From positions 1 through 64,000 of the forward strand of contig NZ_CP121651.1 in the NCBI RefSeq assembly GCF_029714405.1: a stretch of 64,000 nucleotides of DNA, in the 5' to 3' direction. Below, in pieces: positions 39,238 to 48,560 of this stretch; the first letter of the stretch is position 1, and the number at the start of each line of letters is the position of its first letter. The translations under genes were made by a program, and so were the position numbers. This DNA is from Bradyrhizobium sp. CB82 (GTDB lineage Bacteria > Pseudomonadota > Alphaproteobacteria > Rhizobiales > Xanthobacteraceae). The notes beneath the pieces were generated by a model. That model saw only the letters and a program-made list of their open reading frames with translations, made no database searches and was not told the DNA's origin.

Positions 39238-40464
39238 ATGAGGCGAGCATTATGGAGCATGGTCGCGGCCGCGGCGCTCGTCGCCGCCACTGGAGCCAAG
39301 GCCGAGGACACGGTCAAAATCGGGGTCAACGCCGCTTTGACCGGGACGTTCGTGTCGGCCGGCAACACCATCCACAACGGTGTCAAGTTGGCTGTTAAGC
39401 AGATCAATGACGCCGGCGGCTTCGTGGTGAATGGCAAGACTTACAAACTCGAGCCCATTTACCGAGACAATCGCACGGACGTGAACACGGCAATTGCGAA
39501 CGCACGGGAGCTGGTGGACGACATCGGCGTCAAGGCGATCTGGGGCACCGAGAGCCACGATTTCTCGATCGCCATGACCAAGATCACCAATCCGGCGAAA
39601 GTCATCCAGTTTACCGGCAACAGTTCGCTCGGCTGCTGCCTCACCGAGGACTCGACGAAACCCGGAGGCGCGCTGCACTATACCTTCCAGACCGAGCCGC
39701 AGGAGTTTCAGCGGAGCGGCAGCACCGCCAAAGGCGTGCTGACGCTTCTCGAGCCGCTGCTGGGATACAAGCCAAAAACGTCAGTCGTCTTCGTCCAAGA
39801 CGACGCGGGCGGGCAATACCTCTCGTCGCACTATGAGCTGGCGCTGAAGGCCAACGGGCAGCAGACCGACTTGATAAGGTATCCGCCGGAGACGAAGGAT
39901 TTCACACCCTTGCTTACCCGGGTAAAGGCGAATAAGCCCGATGTCGTGCACATTTGGTACAACGGCGATTACGTGATGATCGCCTATCCCCAGGCGGTTC
40001 AGCTCAACGTCGCGCCTTCCTACTTCCTATTCGGCGTCGATCCAGGGGTCTGGAAGGAACGGAACCTAAAATCCACAGTGCCGATCACCCTGAGCTGCGT
40101 TCCCGTATGTTGGGGCGCCCCGCCCTTCCAAGGAGCCAAGGACTACTTCGATCAGTACTTCGCCCTCGGCGCTCCGAAAGGTGTCCAGTCCTCGGTGTCT
40201 CTGCTGTACTACGATTATGTCGGAATGTTCGTGAAGGCTATGCAAGCCGCAGGCACCGTCGACGACACCGACAAGATCGTCGCCGAGCTTGAGAAGATGA
40301 AATACCAGGGCGTGGTGTCGCAGGTTCCGCTGTATTTCAACGACAAGCATCAGGTGACCTTTGCGACCGAGGTGTGTCTCGTCATGCCCAACACTTCGGA
40401 TCAGTTCAAATGCGCCGTCGAACAGCCGCCGGAGACCCCGCCTCCAGGCGATCCTGGCGGTTGA
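39238..40464 (+). CDS. livK: Branched-chain-amino-acid-type ABC substrate-binding protein
   Basis: 408 residues with signal peptide MRRALWSMVAAAALVAATGA, cleaved after KAE or nearby. Periplasmic binding protein type I fold: VKIGVNAALTGTFVSAGNTI, LAVKQINDAGGFVVNGKTYK and VVHIWYNGDYVMIAYPQA. It captures a small ligand and delivers it to the permeases encoded next. Members bind amino acids, amides, urea or aromatic acids, so the ligand is open. GGGAGGACGACC precedes the ATG. First gene of a five-gene import operon. Confidence 0.88.
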   Translation: MRRALWSMVAAAALVAATGAKAEDTVKIGVNAALTGTFVSAGNTIHNGVKLAVKQINDAGGFVVNGKTYKLEPIYRDNRTDVNTAIANARELVDDIGVKAIWGTESHDFSIAMTKITNPAKVIQFTGNSSLGCCLTEDSTKPGGALHYTFQTEPQEFQRSGSTAKGVLTLLEPLLGYKPKTSVVFVQDDAGGQYLSSHYELALKANGQQTDLIRYPPETKDFTPLLTRVKANKPDVVHIWYNGDYVMIAYPQAVQLNVAPSYFLFGVDPGVWKERNLKSTVPITLSCVPVCWGAPPFQGAKDYFDQYFALGAPKGVQSSVSLLYYDYVGMFVKAMQAAGTVDDTDKIVAELEKMKYQGVVSQVPLYFNDKHQVTFATEVCLVMPNTSDQFKCAVEQPPETPPPGDPGG

Positions 40465-40612
40465 GGCGCACTGTTAAATCACGGCGCTCACAAGCAGTCG
40501 CCGATCACCTTACGAAAAGCGATAGGACCTGAGGCGGACCGCAAATCGCCGATTCGCCTCAAGGTCCAGAGGTTTTCGTTGCGAAAAGTGCTTTGGATCC
40601 TAGAGTAAGGCC

Positions 40613-41482
40613 ATGGAGACTTTCCTCCAGGAATTGGTCAACAGCCTTTCTGTCGCCAGCGTCATCATTCTGATGGGCATTGGCGTGACGCTCATATTTG
40701 GATTGACCGGTATCATCAATTTCGCCCACGGCGAATTTCTCATGCTCGGGGGCATCGGGGTCTGGGTTCTCGTCGAAAATGGCGTGGGCTACGTTCCGGC
40801 CGTTCTGATCGCGGTCGCGCTCGTTGGCCTGCTCGGGTTCCTATTGGAGCGGGGGCTTTTTCAGTTCACGTTGCTCCGCCCAAACAATGGTTTCATGGCC
40901 TCACTCGGCCTGTCGATCGTGATCCAGCACGTTGTCATCCGCATCTGGAACTCGTTCTCGAAGAGCATTCCGGAACCGTTGCCCGGCGTCTGGCAGATCG
41001 GTGAGATACGCTTCATCAAGATGCGCGTGGTGGTTGTCGTCATCACCGCCATCGTCGTCGCAGTCACGTTCTTCACGATCTCTCGCAGCCGATACGGGCT
41101 TGCGCTCCGCGCCAGCCTGGCAGACCGACAGACTGCGGCCCTGATGGGGATCCCTATCCGGCGCTATATCACCGTGATCTTCGCCTATGGCAGTGCCATC
41201 GCCGGTCTCGGCGGTGCGCTTACGATCGCCCTGTTCCCGATTACGCCGTTCGTCGGATCCGAGATGATCATGCTTGGGTTCGCTGTCTCGCTTATCGCCG
41301 GACTTGGCAATGTCGCAGGCGTCGTTGGAGCTGGACTGATCCTGGGACTCGTCAACGGGCTCAGCGGCGCGTATGGGACCCCGGAATGGACCAACGCCTA
41401 TACGTTTGGGCTGATGATCCTGATCCTCATCTTCCGACCGCAAGGGTTGTTTGGCGGCACGATGGGGCCGGCGATTGAATAA
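40613..41482 (+). CDS. livH: LivH-type ABC permease
   Basis: 289-residue inner-membrane permease with about eight hydrophobic segments. Typical stretches are FGLTGIINFAHGEFLMLGGI, RASLADRQTAALMGIPIRRY (coupling-helix EAA-like loop) and FAVSLIAGLGNVAGVVGAGL. Start ATG 40613. The stop overlaps the probable livM start. Confidence 0.9.
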   Translation: METFLQELVNSLSVASVIILMGIGVTLIFGLTGIINFAHGEFLMLGGIGVWVLVENGVGYVPAVLIAVALVGLLGFLLERGLFQFTLLRPNNGFMASLGLSIVIQHVVIRIWNSFSKSIPEPLPGVWQIGEIRFIKMRVVVVVITAIVVAVTFFTISRSRYGLALRASLADRQTAALMGIPIRRYITVIFAYGSAIAGLGGALTIALFPITPFVGSEMIMLGFAVSLIAGLGNVAGVVGAGLILGLVNGLSGAYGTPEWTNAYTFGLMILILIFRPQGLFGGTMGPAIE

Positions 41483-42560
41483 GGATGCTTCATCCGCAGT
41501 CGCCGTTGCGACAGCGTCCACCCGCCGGCCGATCCAGGAGCGGCGTCGCCAATTCTGGCCGTCGCGCGAGCTGATGGTCGTAGCCGCGCTGGTCGTATTT
41601 GGGGTGCTGGTTCTGCCCTGGCTCAATCCCGGCTATCGAATCCTATCGTTCGCCATTACCACCGGCGTCACAGCGATCGTGCTCTATGGGATGGCGATTC
41701 CGTTCGGTCAGGCCGGGATCATGTCCTTGGGGTACGCCGGTCTCATGGGCTTCGGCGCCTATACTGCGGCCATCCTTTCACGCGACTTCGGCATGAACAT
41801 GTGGGAGGCGATGCCATTCTCGGCCGTCGTTGCGGCGGTGTGCGCGGGGCTGTTCGGCCTCCCTTCGCTTAGGATCAGTGGGCACCACTTCGCCATCACG
41901 ACCTACGTTATGTGCGAGCTCTTGCGGATTTCTCTAATCAACGGCGGCAAGTTCACTGGCGCGGCGACCGGGCTTGACGTGCCGCCGGTCGGCACCGTTC
42001 TGGGCGTTAATTTCAACAAGTTGGGCAACGCATACCTGCTCGTGGCGGCATTCATGCTTGCAAGCATGCTGATCGCCTACCTCATTGCGAACTCGAAGTA
42101 CGGGCGGACGTTGCGCTCGATCCGCGAGAACGAGCAGCTGGCGAGATCGGTCGGCATAAACACCAACCTGTACAAGGTCGGAGCGTTCATGCTGAGCGGC
42201 CTGTTCGCGGGCGTCGGGGGCGATCTGCAAGCCTACAACTTTCGCCACATTTCGCCGGACCTCTACGGCGGCGCGACCAGTCTCTACTTCGCCCTCATGG
42301 TAATGCTCGGCGGACCGCGGACCATTTTCGGCCCCTTGACCGGAGCCGTGATCGTGACGTTCCTGCCGGAAGTGATGCGGGTCGATCCGGTCGATTCGCG
42401 CATCGCCTATGGCCTCGCCCTTATCGCGGTGATCATGCTGCTGCCGGGAGGAATCATCGCGGTGCTTGAGCGCGGCTACCAGTGGGGTGTCGCCGCTGTT
42501 CACGGCGCTCGAACGTCAGTGAGCCGGCGCCTCTCGAGCTTGAGAGGCGCCCCGAGGTGA
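41475..42560 (+). CDS. livM: LivM-type ABC permease
   Basis: About 361 residues if it starts at TTG 41475, overlapping the livH stop; no ATG lies near, so the start is uncertain. Hydrophobic segments begin near residue 25. Family stretches: FGQAGIMSLGYAGLMGFGAY, RTLRSIRENEQLARSVGINT (coupling loop) and FALMVMLGGPRTIFGPLTGA. Forms the membrane channel with LivH. The stop overlaps the livG GTG start. Confidence 0.88.
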   Translation: MNKDASSAVAVATASTRRPIQERRRQFWPSRELMVVAALVVFGVLVLPWLNPGYRILSFAITTGVTAIVLYGMAIPFGQAGIMSLGYAGLMGFGAYTAAILSRDFGMNMWEAMPFSAVVAAVCAGLFGLPSLRISGHHFAITTYVMCELLRISLINGGKFTGAATGLDVPPVGTVLGVNFNKLGNAYLLVAAFMLASMLIAYLIANSKYGRTLRSIRENEQLARSVGINTNLYKVGAFMLSGLFAGVGGDLQAYNFRHISPDLYGGATSLYFALMVMLGGPRTIFGPLTGAVIVTFLPEVMRVDPVDSRIAYGLALIAVIMLLPGGIIAVLERGYQWGVAAVHGARTSVSRRLSSLRGAPR

Positions 42561-43282
42561 CCGTGCTCGAGATCATCGGCCTCCGAAAGAAATTTGGCGG
42601 CGTCGTCGCGCTCGCCGGCGTCGATGTGACAATCAAGTCCGACGTGATACTCGGCGTCATCGGACCCAACGGCTCCGGCAAGACGACACTGTTTAACTCA
42701 ATATGCGGCGTCTATCGTCCTGACGGCGGGACCGTGCGCTGGGAAGGAACCGACATTACCGGCAGGCCGGCTTTCGCAATTGGCCGCCTAGGCATCGGGC
42801 GCACCTTCCAGCAGGCGATGTCCTTCCCGGCTCTGTCGGCCCGCGAGAACGTGCAGATTGCGATCGAGCACGGGTCGAGGCGGCGGCATAATGGGATACG
42901 ACCATGGACTTCGCCGGACGAACTGCTTGACTTCGTCGGCCTAGGAGCGTTCGCCGAGGACAGCGCGAATTCCATGCCGTTCGGCAATTTGCGTCGGCTC
43001 GGCATCGCCGTCGCCCTCGGGTCGTACCCATCGCAATTGCTGCTGGACGAGCCGGCCGCAGGGCTCAATGAAGGCGAGAGTGTTGAACTCATTCAACTCA
43101 TTCGCCGCGCGCACCAGCTGGGCGTCGGCGTCTGCGTGATCGATCACCACGTAGGCATGATGTCCGAGCTTTGCAACCATCTGGTTGTGCTGCATTTCGG
43201 GACCAAGATTGCCGACGGTCCGACTGATGCGGTCCTAAACGATCCAAAGGTGATCGAGGTCTACCTAGGGGGACGACAATGA
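42557..43282 (+). CDS. livG: LivG-type ABC ATPase
   Basis: 241 residues from GTG 42557 (GTGA overlap with livM). Walker A GPNGSGKTTLFNSICG near residue 36, Walker B QLLLDEPAAGLNEGES near 160 and switch His in VIDHHVGMM. The ABC signature, usually close to YGxQRRLEIARAL in LivG, reads FGNLRRLGIAVAL, so the Gln and the Glu-Ile-Ala-Arg residues are altered. Pairs with LivF to drive transport. Confidence 0.88.
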   Translation: MTVLEIIGLRKKFGGVVALAGVDVTIKSDVILGVIGPNGSGKTTLFNSICGVYRPDGGTVRWEGTDITGRPAFAIGRLGIGRTFQQAMSFPALSARENVQIAIEHGSRRRHNGIRPWTSPDELLDFVGLGAFAEDSANSMPFGNLRRLGIAVALGSYPSQLLLDEPAAGLNEGESVELIQLIRRAHQLGVGVCVIDHHVGMMSELCNHLVVLHFGTKIADGPTDAVLNDPKVIEVYLGGRQ

Positions 43283-44037
43283 GCCTCCTCCGCGTGGAAG
43301 ACCTGTGGACCGCTTATGGACCCATCGTGGTCAACCGCAGTGTATCGCTGACAGTGGGTGAGGCGGAGATCGTGACGATCATCGGCTCTAACGGCGCAGG
43401 CAAGTCAACGCTGCTCAAAACAATAGCGGGGCTGAAACGTCCGAAGAGCGGTTCCATTCGCCTTGGGGAGAAGGACGTCACCGGGCTATACGCCGATAAG
43501 ATGGCCCGGATCGGCGTCGTTCTCGTGCCCGAGGGCCGCCGTATCTTCCCTGACATCACCGTCCGCGACAACCTGCGTCTCGGCGGGTACGCCCGCTACG
43601 ACCCGGCGGGCGTTGAAGAAGACATCGCGGTCATGGAATCTATCTTTCCTGTGCTGTTGGAGAAGCGGGAAGCGAAGGGGTCCGACCTCAGTGGTGGCCA
43701 GCAGCAGATGCTGGCCATCGCGCGAGGTCTCATGGCCAAGCCGCGCGTTCTGCTTCTTGACGAACCGTCGCTTGGATTGGCGCCAATCGTCGTGAATGAG
43801 GTCAGTACGATCATCAAGTCCGTACGCGACAGGTTCGGCGCAGCGGTGCTACTTGTCGAGCAGAACGCAAGTCTGGCGTTGGCGGTCGCCGATCGCGGCT
43901 ACATCATGCAGACGGGGCGCATCGTCGCCGAAGGCCTCATCGAGCAGCTGAGGGATTTGGACTTGGTCCGGGAAACCTATCTCGGCGATCGCCACGGCCG
44001 ACGGGACCGACAGGGCAAGCCACAAGCGGCGCGATGA
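43279..44037 (+). CDS. livF: LivF-type ABC ATPase
   Basis: 252 residues from ATG 43279 (ATGA overlap with livG). Walker A GSNGAGKSTLLKTIAGL near residue 37, signature LSGGQQQMLAIARGL near 138, Walker B VLLLDEPSLGLAP and switch region LLVEQNASLALAVADR. Standard partner of LivG. The stop overlaps the regulator gene start. Confidence 0.92.
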   Translation: MSLLRVEDLWTAYGPIVVNRSVSLTVGEAEIVTIIGSNGAGKSTLLKTIAGLKRPKSGSIRLGEKDVTGLYADKMARIGVVLVPEGRRIFPDITVRDNLRLGGYARYDPAGVEEDIAVMESIFPVLLEKREAKGSDLSGGQQQMLAIARGLMAKPRVLLLDEPSLGLAPIVVNEVSTIIKSVRDRFGAAVLLVEQNASLALAVADRGYIMQTGRIVAEGLIEQLRDLDLVRETYLGDRHGRRDRQGKPQAAR

Positions 44038-44786
44038 CTTTGGAAACCACGCGCAGTCGCCCCCGCAGACCGGCGAGTTCAAGCTTGGTTAAGACTGTGG
44101 GCCGGGCCCCGAGTCTCCCTTCGCAGGTCGCCCGCCTGATATCCGACGAAATTCTGGCCGGTCGGTTCAAACCAGGCGATCGTCTACCGACGGAACGCGA
44201 ACTCGCGGAGACGTTCGGCGTCAGCCGCAATGTGGTTCGCGAGGCAATCGCCAAATTGCGATTCGAAGGGGCGGTGGAGCCCCGCCAAGGGTCCGGCGTC
44301 TTTGTGCTGGGCAACAAGGCGCACTTGGCGCTGCGCATCGACACCGAGATTTGGCGTGACACGAGACTGTTCTCGAATCTCCTCGAATTGCGGTCCATCC
44401 TGGAGGTCGAGGCTGCGGGGCTGGCCGCGGCCCGCCGCACTCGGAGCCAGCTTGCCGAAATAAAAAAGGCGCTGCAGGAGCTGCGTCCCCAGGCTCTAGG
44501 GTACTCAGTCGACGCAGATCTTGAGTTCCACAGGGCGATCGCTCGCGCGAGTGACAATGCGTATGTCGCTACTTTCGTCAATTTCATTTCCGAGCACGTC
44601 CGCACAAGCATCGCCAAGGCCAATGAACGCATCGACGGCCCTACGCGCGCCCGCACCAACGAGCAGGAGCATGCCGCCATCTACGAAGCAATAAAGGACA
44701 AGGACGTCGTACGCGCGCGAAAGTGCATGAGGCAGCACATCGCGAACGCCATGGAGCGCTTGGGCCTGGTTGAAGGTCGCCGTTAA
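44034..44786 (+). CDS. FadR-type GntR regulator (FCD domain)
   Basis: 250 residues from ATG 44034 (ATGA overlap with livF). N-terminal winged helix, about 35-100: DRLPTERELAETFGVSRNVV and RFEGAVEPRQGSGVFVLG. The C-terminal FCD all-helix ligand domain carries metal-binding residues in SVDADLEFHRAIARASDN (Asp, His), QEHAAIYEAI and CMRQHIANAM (His). Translational coupling to the transporter suggests that it senses the imported compound and controls this operon. Confidence 0.9.
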   Translation: MTLETTRSRPRRPASSSLVKTVGRAPSLPSQVARLISDEILAGRFKPGDRLPTERELAETFGVSRNVVREAIAKLRFEGAVEPRQGSGVFVLGNKAHLALRIDTEIWRDTRLFSNLLELRSILEVEAAGLAAARRTRSQLAEIKKALQELRPQALGYSVDADLEFHRAIARASDNAYVATFVNFISEHVRTSIAKANERIDGPTRARTNEQEHAAIYEAIKDKDVVRARKCMRQHIANAMERLGLVEGRR

Positions 44787-44905
44787 GGAGGTCGGGTTCT
44801 CGGCAGCCGCGATGGCCCTGATTCGTGCCGGCATAGCTCAGATGCGTTATCCGGTGGAGCGACCGTTAATGCGAGTCATAAACCCAACTGCGACGGAGAA
44901 GCTTC

Positions 44906-46818
44906 ATGGTGGGTCAGCAGATCAGTAGTTTCGGATCCTGGACCTCCCCCATCACAGCCGGCGTGGCTGTGGCCGAAACCGGATCACTCTCGGAGCCGCG
45001 GATTGACGGCGACAATATCTACTGGATCGAGGGGAGACCCCTCGAGAAGGGCCGCAACGCCGTGGTGGCCAGAGCCGCCGACGGCACGATCAGAGACATT
45101 ACGCCGTCCACCTTCGACGCGAGATCGCAGGTCTATAGCTACGGTGGGGGCGCCTATGCCGTCAGCAACAACGTCGTGTATTTCGCCAATTTCGGCGACA
45201 ATCAAATCTACCAGCAGGTTGCGGGCGGCGTTCCGACGAAAATCACGTCGAGTGCGAATTGCTTGTTTGCAGACATTTGCGTCGACGCCGCTCGAAATCG
45301 GCTAATCGCGATCAAAGAGGAACGCCCGAACGGTGACATCATCAAAGCGATCCATACGCTGGTCGCCATCGACATCGCGACGGGCCGTGAAGCAACGCTC
45401 GACAGCGGATGTGACTTCTACTCGTCGCCGACGCTCAACGTCGATGGGTCAAAACTTGCGTGGCTAAGCTGGCAACATCCAAACATGCCGTGGACTTCCA
45501 CCTATCTGAATGTCGCAGGTCTCGATCAGGCAGGCACGCTGGCAGACAAACAAATAGTCCAGGGCGGTTCCGAATCGATATTTCAGCCACAATGGTCGCC
45601 GGACGGGAGGCTCTACTTCATTTCCGACCGCACAGATTTCTGGAACCTGTATCGTTGGAACACCTCTGGCGTGGAGCACATCTTGGCTCGAGACGTGGAA
45701 TTCGGTGTCCCTCAGTGGCTGCTCGGCCTCTCGACCTACGCGTTTATGTCACCCAACATTCTGATCTACTCGTTTGTCCAAAACGGTAGATGGCGCCTGG
45801 GCCGACTAGAATTGCCGACATTGATCGCTCACGACTATCCGATGGAATTTTCTTCCTTGTCGGGTGTGCATGCGACGGCAACGACTATAGTGATCCGTTA
45901 TGCCACCATGACATCGCCGCCGGCAATCGCGACCGTCGATGTGAACACGGGAGCGGTTTCGCCGATCAAGCTCCTGGTCTCATCAGCCAGCTTGCAAGAA
46001 TTCCAGAACTACTTTTCGACGCCGCAATCGATCGAATTTCGAACAGGCGATGGCGAAATTGCCCATGCCTTCTATTATCCTCCCTACAATCCAGACTGGC
46101 GAGCGCCAGCCTCGGAAAAAAGCCTCCGTTACTCGTGAAAAGCCACGGCGGGCCAACCACCGCGACCGATTCGGCGCTCAATCTTTCGGCGCAATTCTGC
46201 ACCAGTCGGGGATTCGGTGTTCTTGACGTGAATTATCGCGGAAGCACCGGGTATGGAAGGAAATACCGGGAGAGGCTTTACGGCCAGTGGGGTGTCATTG
46301 ACGTCGTGGATTGCGTTTCGGGCGCGAAATTCCTTGCCGCTCGTGGCGATGTCGACGACGGAAAGCTAGCGGTCAGGGGCGGCAGCGCTGGCGGCTATAC
46401 GACATTGTGCGGGCTCACCTTTCATACCGAGTTTGCCGCCGGTGCGAGCTACTACGGAATCAGTGATCTGGTTGCACTCGCCACCGAGACGCACAAGTTC
46501 GAGTTACACTACACCGACTGGCTCATTGAGCCATTTATGCCCGACAGCGCGCTTTACCACGACCGTTCGCCGATCAATTTCGCCGACAGGCTCTCCGCCC
46601 CAGTGATCTTTCTTCACGGTAAGGATGATCCTGTTGTGCCGATCAATCAGGCCCAAAGCATGTACTCTGCGCTTCAACGCCGAAACGTCCCGACTTGTCT
46701 GCTTATATTCCAGGACGAGAAGCACGGATTTCGTCAGTCCGCACATCTTCGCCAGGCGCTTGAAGCGGAGCTCCTGTTCTATTCCATGAACTTGACACGG
46801 GCCCCACTTACATCGTGA
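44906..46818 (+). pseudogene. S9-family (prolyl oligopeptidase-like) peptidase with a -1 frameshift
   Basis: The first frame (44906-46138) encodes a beta-propeller: QPQWSPDGRLYFISDRTDFW and related repeats. The second frame takes over at the six-A run near 46117-46122 (GAA AAA AGC to AAG CCT) and encodes the alpha/beta-hydrolase: KPPLLVKSHGGPTTATDSAL, VRGGSAGGYTTL (Ser), LHGKDDPVVPINQ (Asp) and QDEKHGFRQ (His). All triad residues are present. Either decay, a sequencing error in the A run, or slippage would explain it. Joined length is about 637 residues, usual for the family. No signal peptide seen. Confidence 0.82.
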
Positions 46819-46849
46819 TGTCGCACATTTGCGGCATCGGAGCCTACCC

Positions 46850-46975
46850 GCGACAGGTCGTGGCGAGAGTCGTGGAGACATGCGCAGTCCTGTAACTCGC
46901 TGGCCTTGCTGGTGCAGGAAGCCTTTAGGGCGCGACCCGCTCGGTGGCGACCTCTACGTGTTCCGCGGCTTCTTG
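46850..46975 (+). pseudogene. IS66 TnpB (Orf2) remnant
   Basis: Two overlapping frames give LALLVQEAF and GRDPLGGDLYVFRG, the central motif of IS66 Orf2 proteins, with a one-base shift between them. Start and end are lost. Confidence 0.6.
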
Positions 46976-46976
46976 A

Positions 46977-47252
46977 TCACGACAGAACCTCGTCGCTGCA
47001 AAAGGGATTCGCGCGACTTATTGGCGCGACGTCCTGCTGTTCGTCGGCGGGATCAGCCGGTCGGAAAACGCTGTCGTATATCGCACGGGCTTCTCGAGTG
47101 AGGCGGAGTCGCTCGCGGTCAGATTTCGAGATGAACCGGACAACCTCGCCCATATTCGTCTCGAGATGCTGCTTTCCGCGATCAGATTTCGGGATGAACC
47201 GGACGACCTCGCCCATATCAGTCTCCAGATGCTGCCTTCTGATGAGGACCAT
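46977..47252 (-). CDS. Small hypothetical protein with a 21-residue tandem duplication
   Basis: Up to 91 residues. HLETDMGEVVRFIPKSDRG is followed at once by HLETNMGEVVRFISKSDRE, from a 63-base direct repeat at about 47121-47246. The ancestral protein was probably about 60 residues starting at MGEVVRF and continuing RLRLTREARAIYDSVFRPAD. Sits between IS66 and IS630 sequences. Function unknown. Confidence 0.5.
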   Translation of the reverse strand: MVLIRRQHLETDMGEVVRFIPKSDRGKQHLETNMGEVVRFISKSDRERLRLTREARAIYDSVFRPADPADEQQDVAPISRANPFCSDEVLS

Positions 47253-47538
47253 TCCTCAGGCTATGCCTTTAAGGGTAGGCCGATCTGACTTAGCCAACTG
47301 TGCTGATTGTCACGTCAATTCGCGATTGAAGGTGTGCTTCATCGCCCAACAATAAGCCCGCTGCCAATTTGCAACGGGCTCTCGTCGCCTGTCGCGTTCT
47401 CGGCTCGCTCCCGCCCCTGAGGATGGCGCTGCGCTTGCCGCAAGCCTGGCACAAACGCGGCTTCAGCGAGCGCCTTTGCCTGTTCCAGACCCACCTGGCC
47501 CGTGACCCACCTGGCCCGTGACCTAGAGCGTGATGTTT
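47253..47538. other. Gap before IS630
   Basis: No supported gene. A short direct repeat, CACCTGGCCCGTGACC, occurs twice in tandem at about 47492-47523. Confidence 0.4.
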
Positions 47539-48481
47539 TTATACGGAAACGTAGCCTGAGTTTTTGAGATAGTTGGCGCACTCTTCGGCAGAGAAGAGGT
47601 CGAGGAGTTCGCCGACTTTTCGCCAGGTTGCCTCGACGTCACGAGGCTCGGCAGTTCGGACCAGGTGTTTGAGTTTGGCAAAGACTTGCTCGATCGGATT
47701 AAGCTCTGGACTGTAGGGCGGCAGGAAGAGCAGATGCGCTCCCTTGGCGCGTATGGCGTCGCGGGCCGACTTGCCCTTGTGACTACCGAGATTGTCGAGG
47801 ATGACGACTTCGCCCCTTGTCAGGGTGGGCGCCAGCACCTTTTCGACATAGAGCGTGAACAGCTCGCCATTGATGGGACAGTCAATGACCCAAGGCGCGC
47901 TGATGCGGTCGTGACGCAGCGCCGCGATGAAGGTCATGGTCTTCCAATGACCAAAAGGTGCATATGCTTGCAGGCGCTGCCCACAGGGTCCCCAGCCGCG
48001 CAGCGGCGCCATATTGGTCTTAATCCAGGTCTCGTCGATAAAGACCAGGCGCGAAGCATCGATCCTGCCTTGATGCGCCTTCCAGCGGGTCCGTTTACGG
48101 GCGACGTCGGGACGGTTTTGTTCGGTGGGATGAATTGTTTTTTTTGAAGCTTAACCCTTCGGTGTGAACAAAAGTCCACACCGCCCGCACGTCTGTCTTG
48201 ATCCCGCGTGCGGCCAGTTCCTGCGTCAACTTGCGTAAGGTGAATGGCCCCGAGCGAATACGCTTGCGCAGCCAGTCGGCGTTGGCGTCCGACAGAACTC
48301 GCTTCTTGTGGCCGCCGATCTTGCCGGGGGCCAGGCTTCCGGTGTCCCGCCTCAGGTTCTTCCACTTCGTCACACAGGAGGGACTGATTTGGAGCGCCTC
48401 TGCGATCGAACGAACTGTCTCGCCCGCGTCAGCCCGTGCCAAGGCCCGTTCGCGAATGTCTTCCGAGTACGGTCGCGTCAT
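47539..48481 (-). pseudogene. IS630-family transposase in two frames
   Basis: The first frame starts MTRPYSEDIRERALARADAG (ATG 48481) with a helix-turn-helix, reaches LSFKK at an A8 run (48139-48146 on the complement) and stops at 48095. The second frame continues as EQNRPDVARKRTRWKAHQGR, VFIDETWIKTNM (Asp), VVILDNLGSHKGKS (Asp) and ELNPIEQVFAKLK (Glu). The catalytic DDE set is complete. The shift needed is +1 (or -2); with seven A residues the gene would be one frame of about 313 codons. IS630 elements often use frameshifting, so it may still work. Confidence 0.8.
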
Positions 48482-48560
48482 CCATGCTGGCCTCCGTATC
48501 CCAGCACGGAGTTTTGAATCAGAAATCAACCCTTCTGGGAATCTTGAGGGTTCTGTGAGG

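Noticed and set aside
44166..44182. GGTTCAAACCAGG as a fourth KorB-like site
   Set aside because: Only the centre matches; the outer arm bases differ and it lies inside the GntR gene.
44828..44862. GCCGGCATAGCTCAG, resembling the 5' end of a tRNA
   Set aside because: No anticodon stem, T-arm or CCA follows, so it is a chance match.
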